Of a stretch of 45,074 nt of DNA, positions 40,819-45,074 are shown one piece after another. A model generated the notes under the pieces. It saw only the letters and a program-made list of their open reading frames with translations. It had not been told where the DNA came from and made no database searches. The translations under genes were made by a program, and so were the position numbers. Each line of letters starts with the position of its first letter. Position 1 is the stretch's first letter. Source of the stretch: an uncultured Erysipelotrichaceae bacterium (GTDB taxonomy: Bacteria; Bacillota_I; Bacilli_A; RFN20; CAG-826); NCBI GenBank assembly GCA_947166565.1, contig CAMVEL010000015.1, positions 1-45,074 on the forward strand, given 5' to 3'.

Positions 40819-40850
40819 ATAAAAAGCGAAAACTGATACATGTCTCGCTT
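40819..40850 (-). terminator. Possible terminator of the YpmS-like gene
   Basis: Read on the minus strand, AAGCGA (40850-40845) pairs with TCGCTT (40829-40824) and is followed by T-rich sequence. It overlaps the stop codon. Confidence 0.5.
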
Positions 40851-42465
40851 ATTCTTTGATGGTTAAGGCGATTCTGGCGTTTGCGTCGGTCAATGAGTTG
40901 CCTAAAAGCGCGGCATCGGCTCCGCCTAAGCCTTCGATTAATGCACTTTGGCCAGATCCTTCAATTGCACTGGAGAAATCTAGTCTCATGGTGCTGTTGG
41001 CTAGGCTATAGCCAATCATGTTTTGCTCTTGGAAAGTAGAAGTTAAATATCCATCAAGAATCTTTTTGAGTTCAGGCTGGATTTGTTTCATTCCGTAATA
41101 AATGCCCCTTAGTTCCAAATTCATGACATATCCTTCGACGGATTTGAATTGGCCATCGAGGATTATCCTGGTTTCGTAACCGTTGATGTTGATTCCGACT
41201 ATGACATAGAGCAAATTGTCGAGGATGTTGCAGTTGATGTTATCAACTACGACAAAGATGGACTCGTTGTTCTTATCTTTAAGGATAAGACCGTTTCCGA
41301 TAGCTTTCGACGTTGCCAAGAAGGCGTTTATGTCACTTTCTTTCAAATCGGCTATCTTGCCATTAGCGACTATTTCGGCGGGATTGATTTGGGCTTCCAC
41401 GGTATCGGATAGGTTTGGATTTCCCTGTAGTTTTGGGTCGCCCTCATACGCGGACACGTCGTTGATTCCGATCGAGGAGAGATCAAGACCATCGATAAAT
41501 GTTTTGGTTTCATCAGTCATATCGTCATATCCGTGAAGGAGATAACGGAAAACCTCGTTTTCATGATTGGTGATGTTGATACCTCCCTTGAAAAGGGTAC
41601 TCATCTTCGCTCCATAGGAAGTCATATCCAATCCTATATCATTGTTTGGATCGACATAGGCGCCGTTGGTGTTGAATGGCTTCAAATCACCGACAAACCC
41701 TAGTGAATGGGGGTCTGCTGAACCAATCGTTAAAAGGCCATCCGCCACGAATTGTTTGGTAACCGCGGTCATGACGTTTTGCTCCGCGCCAAGGAAGGCA
41801 GTTATATCTTTTTGAAGGTTTTCCCTTGTGTAGATGAGGGAGTTATTGGCTAAATCAACATTGATATGAAGACCGTTTTGAGCCAGCTGAGCCTCTAATT
41901 CGGCAGAAGCGTTGCCGGTGACGGATTTAGCGATGGAAGCGACGGAATTCAAACGCCCAAGCTTGATTTCCTCGATTTTGAAAATGAATTTTCCCAGCTG
42001 TGGGTTGTCCACATTTGGTTCGTCCGTAAGAGAGGTTCGAATGACCAAACGGGTCATGAACAAAGGCGCCTTCGCGTCAATATAGAAGGTGTAGTTGTTG
42101 TTATCGATATCGACATAGACACCGTCAATAAAGGACTTGGCGGCAGGATCCATCATGTTGTAGGCCTTTTTGAAAACGGCGTTTAAATCGTCTTGGGTGA
42201 TATCGATTTTCATCTTTCCGTCGTCTTTGACCGTTCTAAGCGAGCTATATAAGGAGGTTTCCATAACTTCGTTAAAGGTCTTCTCGGTTCCTTTGTCCTC
42301 GTGCCTAACGGGGTCAAAGAAGAATCCATAGATTAAGGCTAGCGGGGTGACGATCAAAACAAGGAAAAGGACTAGAAGCGTGATAAGTACGGGGTGATGC
42401 TTTCTTTTCTTTTTTCCTTCGTTTTCGTTTTCCTTCGTTTCTTCGTTCTTCTCTTCGTCTGCCAT
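40849..42465 (-). CDS. Single-TM protein with duplicated YpmS/DUF2140-like modules
   Basis: I start at Met 42465, with AAGGAG at 9 bases; the longer frame to 42534 lacks a site. 538 residues: an acidic/basic cytoplasmic N terminus (DEEKNEETKENENEGKKKRKHH), one TM (PVLITLLVLFLVLIVTPLALIYGFFF), then about 490 outside residues. Two halves share the pattern I(T/K)xxDLNA/DINAF... VxxxNxxI/YTFYI... (from about 95 and about 380), suggesting an internal duplication. It resembles YpmS of Firmicutes in plan, but length is about double. Function unknown, possibly envelope-associated. Confidence 0.72.
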   Translation of the reverse strand: MADEEKNEETKENENEGKKKRKHHPVLITLLVLFLVLIVTPLALIYGFFFDPVRHEDKGTEKTFNEVMETSLYSSLRTVKDDGKMKIDITQDDLNAVFKKAYNMMDPAAKSFIDGVYVDIDNNNYTFYIDAKAPLFMTRLVIRTSLTDEPNVDNPQLGKFIFKIEEIKLGRLNSVASIAKSVTGNASAELEAQLAQNGLHINVDLANNSLIYTRENLQKDITAFLGAEQNVMTAVTKQFVADGLLTIGSADPHSLGFVGDLKPFNTNGAYVDPNNDIGLDMTSYGAKMSTLFKGGINITNHENEVFRYLLHGYDDMTDETKTFIDGLDLSSIGINDVSAYEGDPKLQGNPNLSDTVEAQINPAEIVANGKIADLKESDINAFLATSKAIGNGLILKDKNNESIFVVVDNINCNILDNLLYVIVGININGYETRIILDGQFKSVEGYVMNLELRGIYYGMKQIQPELKKILDGYLTSTFQEQNMIGYSLANSTMRLDFSSAIEGSGQSALIEGLGGADAALLGNSLTDANARIALTIKE

Positions 42466-42490
42466 GGCTTTGTTCTCCTTTTTTCTAGGC

Positions 42491-42507
42491 TGGATTATTT
42501 TAATCCA
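42491..42507 (-). promoter_or_regulatory. 17-bp palindrome in the leader of the YpmS-like gene
   Basis: TGGATTA-TTT-TAATCCA is a perfect 7-bp inverted repeat, 11 bases upstream of the ribosome site. It may be a repressor operator or a leader hairpin. Confidence 0.4.
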
Positions 42508-42637
42508 AAACAAAGGGCATATGAATATACCCAAGAAGCGCTTACTCCAAGGAAGAAGGAAGCAATTCCAAATATTAAGTGGTAGACTATTGATGAATAG
42601 GACGGATTCGGCATTCTATTTGAACACCAAAGTAACT

Positions 42638-42675
42638 ACCGTTTTTCAATAAATGAGTTAAAACGGTGGTAGAAT
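42638..42675 (+). promoter_or_regulatory. Promoter region of GDPD gene with flanking dyad
   Basis: An extended -10, TGGTAGAAT (42667-42675), follows the dyad ACCGTTTT (42638-42645)/AAAACGGT (42660-42667) that covers the -35 region. The dyad could be an operator; inference. Confidence 0.4.
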
Positions 42676-42685
42676 TGGAGGTATT

Positions 42686-43408
42686 ATGGCCAAAGCGAAA
42701 AGAGAAGATTTTGATCCAAGGTTACTCGGCCCAATCGCCCACCGCGGGCTCCATGATGAATCGATAAGCGAAAACAGCTTGAAGGCTTTCGAAAAAGCGA
42801 TTGAATTAGGAATCCCATTCGAGTGCGATGTCCATTTATCGAAGGATGGGCATCCAATCATCTGCCATGATGCCAATTTAAAAAGGGTTTGTGGGAAAGA
42901 GGGGTATATCCCTGACCTTTCCCTTAAGGAAATCAAAGAGGCTTATCGTCTTCTTGATGGGCAGGAGGTCCCCACTTTAGAAGAAGCCCTTTCCTTAAAC
43001 GGCGAGAGGGTTCCTCAAGTCATTGAACTCAAGGTGGACGATGGCAATCAAAAAGAATTGGTAAAGGTTGTCTTGAAAACGCTGGAAAACATTAAAAATA
43101 AGAAGGCCATTACCTTGATTTCATTCAATCCCCTCGCGCTTTTAAAGGCGAAGAAATCCCAATATACAAGGGGGCTGCTTGTTTGTTTGGAACACCCATT
43201 CTGGCTAAAGACCCTTCCTTTATTTGATTATCTTGATATCGACGTGAAGATGCTTCCGAACAAAAAAATCGAGAAATATCGTAAAAAAGGCGGGCTGGTC
43301 AACACCTGGACGATAAATAAAGAAGAACATATCTCCTTGATTAAGGGGAGAGTCGATGCCCTTACGTTCGAATTGATGCCTTTAGATAAAGCCAAAGAAG
43401 CTTTATAA
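42686..43408 (+). CDS. Glycerophosphodiester phosphodiesterase family protein
   Basis: 240 residues, TIM-barrel GDPD. Catalytic and metal residues are in IAHRGLHDES (HRG), FECDVHLSKDG (E-x-D) and HDANLKRV. Cleaves glycerophosphodiesters to glycerol-3-phosphate and alcohol in lipid or teichoic-acid turnover. No signal peptide, so cytoplasmic. The start has GGAGG at 4 bases. A short AAGCTT dyad overlaps the stop. Confidence 0.92.
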   Translation: MAKAKREDFDPRLLGPIAHRGLHDESISENSLKAFEKAIELGIPFECDVHLSKDGHPIICHDANLKRVCGKEGYIPDLSLKEIKEAYRLLDGQEVPTLEEALSLNGERVPQVIELKVDDGNQKELVKVVLKTLENIKNKKAITLISFNPLALLKAKKSQYTRGLLVCLEHPFWLKTLPLFDYLDIDVKMLPNKKIEKYRKKGGLVNTWTINKEEHISLIKGRVDALTFELMPLDKAKEAL

Positions 43409-43429
43409 GCTTATTTCTTAAAAATGTCT

Positions 43430-43435
43430 TATAAT
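43430..43435 (+). promoter_or_regulatory. -10 box of the sirtuin gene, near-leaderless
   Basis: TATAAT at 43430-43435, 9 bases before the ATG at 43445. No ribosome site lies between them. Confidence 0.45.
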
Positions 43436-43444
43436 TAACTCGCT

Positions 43445-44185
43445 ATGAGTGATATCGATTACGCAAAAATCCATAAGGAAATCCTCGAAGGAGGAAATGT
43501 CGTATTTTTAGGTGGGGCCGGAGTCTCCACCGCTTCGGGCATTCCTGATTTTCGTTCAGAAGCCGGGCTTTACCACATCAAAAGCAAATATGGTGTCCCT
43601 TATGAAGAGATGCTTTCCCATCATTATTTTTATGAGAACACCGAAAATTTCTACGATTTCTATTGGAGCACGATGGTGAATAAGGACGCTAAGCCCAATC
43701 TCGCCCATCTCGCCCTTGCTCGATTCGAAAAAGAGCATCCCGATAAACATTTGGCGATCATCACGCAAAATATCGATGGCCTTCACCAAAAGGCGGGCAG
43801 CAAAAGAATATATGAAGCCCATGGATCGGTAATGAATTACCATTGTTTATCCTGTCATAAACATTACACCCTAGACGAATTAGAAGCGCACGGGGTCCCT
43901 AAATGCTCTTGTGGTGGTTTGCTGAAACCGGATGTTGTCTTATATGAAGAAGGCCTTGATGAAGATGTCATCGAAAACGCCTTGATTGCAATGAGCAGGG
44001 CCACCACCTTAATTATCGGGGGAACTTCGATGGCTGTTTATCCAGTCGCTTCATTCCCAAATTATTTCCATGGTTCGAGGACCATTATCATTAATCTTAG
44101 TCCCACCCCATATGATCGTTACTGCGATTATGTGATCAGGGAAGACGTCGGCAAGGCGCTAAGCCTGATTTTGCTTGGAGAATAG
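43445..44185 (+). CDS. cobB: Sirtuin, NAD-dependent protein deacylase
   Basis: 246 residues, SIR2 family. NAD loop GGAGVSTASGIPDFRS, catalytic TQNIDGLHQKAG and EAHGSV (His), zinc Cys in CLSC and CSCG, and GTSMAVYPVASF. Deacetylates Lys residues, in bacteria often metabolic enzymes. It lacks a clear ribosome site and has TATAAT 9 bases upstream. The next gene starts just after the stop, so the two may be cotranscribed. Confidence 0.94.
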   Translation: MSDIDYAKIHKEILEGGNVVFLGGAGVSTASGIPDFRSEAGLYHIKSKYGVPYEEMLSHHYFYENTENFYDFYWSTMVNKDAKPNLAHLALARFEKEHPDKHLAIITQNIDGLHQKAGSKRIYEAHGSVMNYHCLSCHKHYTLDELEAHGVPKCSCGGLLKPDVVLYEEGLDEDVIENALIAMSRATTLIIGGTSMAVYPVASFPNYFHGSRTIIINLSPTPYDRYCDYVIREDVGKALSLILLGE

Positions 44186-44189
44186 ATAC

Positions 44190-44780
44190 ATGGGTCACCC
44201 ATTTAAGCATTTCATCCTCATCACCAAGCACCGTCATAAGGTCATAAGAAACGCTTCCCATTGCGGGATTTTCTTTCATTCGCTTGGACATGACCTAAGC
44301 AAATATGGACCGACCGAATTTTGGACGAGCGCGAAATATTACGTTGGCAACATGTCTCCGATAGTCAACGAGAGAAGGAACAACGATTTTTTCTCCACGG
44401 TCTGTCAGCATCATGCAAAGCACAACAAACACCATTGGGAGTATTGGTGCGATTGGGCCAAAGGGAACGTCATTATAATGACGATGCCTTGGAAATATGC
44501 GACCGAATATGTCTGCGACATGCTTTCGGCTTCCTACACATATGATAAGAAGGACTTCAAACCGGAGACCGCCCTTAATTATTTCAATACCTACGTCGGA
44601 TATTTCCATATGACGAATGCGACAATCGAATATATCCGTTGGTGCCTAACCCGTTATCGCGATATGGGGTGGAAAGGTTTGAAGAAAAAAGACACCAAAG
44701 CGAAATACGCCGAGATAACCTCCCGCAACAAAAGAGTGGAATATATCCTCCTTGAAGGAGCGGGCGAGTTGTCCTTTTAG
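44190..44780 (+). CDS. DUF5662-family protein
   Basis: Start ATG 44190 (GGAGA at 8 bases); the TTG at 44175 lies in the sirtuin. 196 residues. HDLSKYGPTEFW near the N terminus and HHAKHNKHHWEYW match the His-rich blocks of DUF5662, whose members look like metal-binding HD-like proteins of unknown role. MTMPWKYATEYVCDML is a third conserved block. No TM or signal. Confidence 0.85.
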   Translation: MGHPFKHFILITKHRHKVIRNASHCGIFFHSLGHDLSKYGPTEFWTSAKYYVGNMSPIVNERRNNDFFSTVCQHHAKHNKHHWEYWCDWAKGNVIIMTMPWKYATEYVCDMLSASYTYDKKDFKPETALNYFNTYVGYFHMTNATIEYIRWCLTRYRDMGWKGLKKKDTKAKYAEITSRNKRVEYILLEGAGELSF

Positions 44781-44797
44781 ATTACTAGGCATATAAT
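44769..44797 (+). promoter_or_regulatory. Promoter of the TrkA-N gene
   Basis: TTGTCC (44769-44774), 17-bp spacer, consensus TATAAT (44792-44797). The -35 lies in the last codons of the DUF5662 gene. Confidence 0.65.
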
Positions 44798-44825
44798 GCC
44801 TGCGCGAAAAGAGGAGGGGGACTAG

Positions 44826-45074
44826 ATGAGAAACCTGACAATCGTCGTCGGCTGTGGCCGCTTAGGCGGAGCCATCGCCAACTATTCATCGGCTCAAGGG
44901 GACAGCGTCATTGTCGTCGATCCTGACCCAAATTGCCGTAGTTATCTCACCGAGGTTTTCTCCGGTGTCGTCTATAATTTCGATGCGACCGACGAGTCCA
45001 GCTTAATCGAAGCCGGCATCGCTAACGCGCGAGAAGTCATCATCACGACCGGAGACGATAACATCAATCTTTTC
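44826..45074 (+). CDS. TrkA-N (RCK) potassium-uptake regulatory protein, 3' partial
   Basis: Only 83 residues are in the window; the gene runs off the end. Rossmann nucleotide motif VVGCGRLGGAIAN, acidic VVDPDPN at the end of strand 2, then FDATDESSLIEAGIANAREVIITTGDDNIN, typical of TrkA/KtrA cytosolic gating subunits of K+ channels/transporters. GAGGAGGGGG precedes the ATG. c-di-AMP binds related RCK_C proteins in Firmicutes, and cdaA is in this window, but the RCK_C half is not visible here. Confidence 0.9.
   Translation, partial: MRNLTIVVGCGRLGGAIANYSSAQGDSVIVVDPDPNCRSYLTEVFSGVVYNFDATDESSLIEAGIANAREVIITTGDDNINLF

Noticed and set aside
43398-43412. AAGCTT-TAT-AAGCTT hairpin as GDPD terminator
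   Set aside because: Stem overlaps the stop codon and the tail has only scattered Ts; too weak to list as a terminator.

Overview
The window looks like chromosomal DNA of a monoderm, low-to-moderate GC Firmicutes/Bacilli-type bacterium, probably an uncultured gut lineage near Erysipelotrichia, RF39 or Acholeplasma relatives. The placement is inferred from gene content: CdaA-type c-di-AMP synthase, Hsp33, CNNM/CBS proteins, a YpmS-like membrane protein, a secretin-less pilus operon and lipoproteins. TGA appears to be a normal stop (for example in the tandem corC-like gene and tadB), so this is not the Mollicutes code. Most genes have AGGAGG-type ribosome sites and tight operon spacing. Several single genes instead start right at a -10 box.

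Layout. 1-3846: 3' part of a very large surface subtilase with Ig-like modules. 3975-7200: ABC exporter pair (ATPase + FtsX-like permease). 7343-8410: lipoprotein SGNH/CE6-like esterase. 8673-13072: membrane-tethered GH3 enzyme with inverted domain order plus a five-TM partner protein. 13126-14097 (-): GGDEF protein. 14281-18888: second inverted GH3, GT2 glycosyltransferase and UDP-galactopyranose mutase, a compact glycan operon. 19055-21265: cdaA, deoD and a small membrane protein. 21303-23271: tRNA-Gly, gltX and tRNA-Glu(CTC). 23316-25196: divergent hslO and a lipid kinase. 25293-29912: a four-TM protein with six helical repeats and tandem CNNM/CBS proteins. 29905-30450 (-): gmk. 30627-35300: a minimal Tad/type IV-filament-like operon, ending in a 48-residue pilin-like gene. 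35410-35922: acpP, tRNA-Asn and tRNA-Glu(TTC). 35960-39543: accessory stretch with an orphan DNA methyltransferase, GNAT, and an ABM/flavodoxin/FMN-reductase operon. 39599-42465 (-): membrane GGDEF protein and a duplicated YpmS-like protein. 42686-45074: GDPD, sirtuin, DUF5662-like protein and the start of a TrkA-N protein.

How the parts fit. The first 19 kb is mostly surface and carbohydrate work: protease, esterase, GH3 enzymes, galactofuranose supply and glycan transfer. The middle is housekeeping (tRNA charging, c-di-AMP, nucleotide metabolism). The pilus operon is the best candidate for an under-described system. It has an ATPase, two TadB/TadC-type platform proteins, two single-TM pseudopilin-like proteins, an exported 349-residue protein and a very small putative major pilin with the strongest ribosome site in the operon. 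No prepilin peptidase or secretin lies in the window. No CRISPR array, transposase, integrase or prophage module was seen, and no gene-free stretch exceeds 300 bases.
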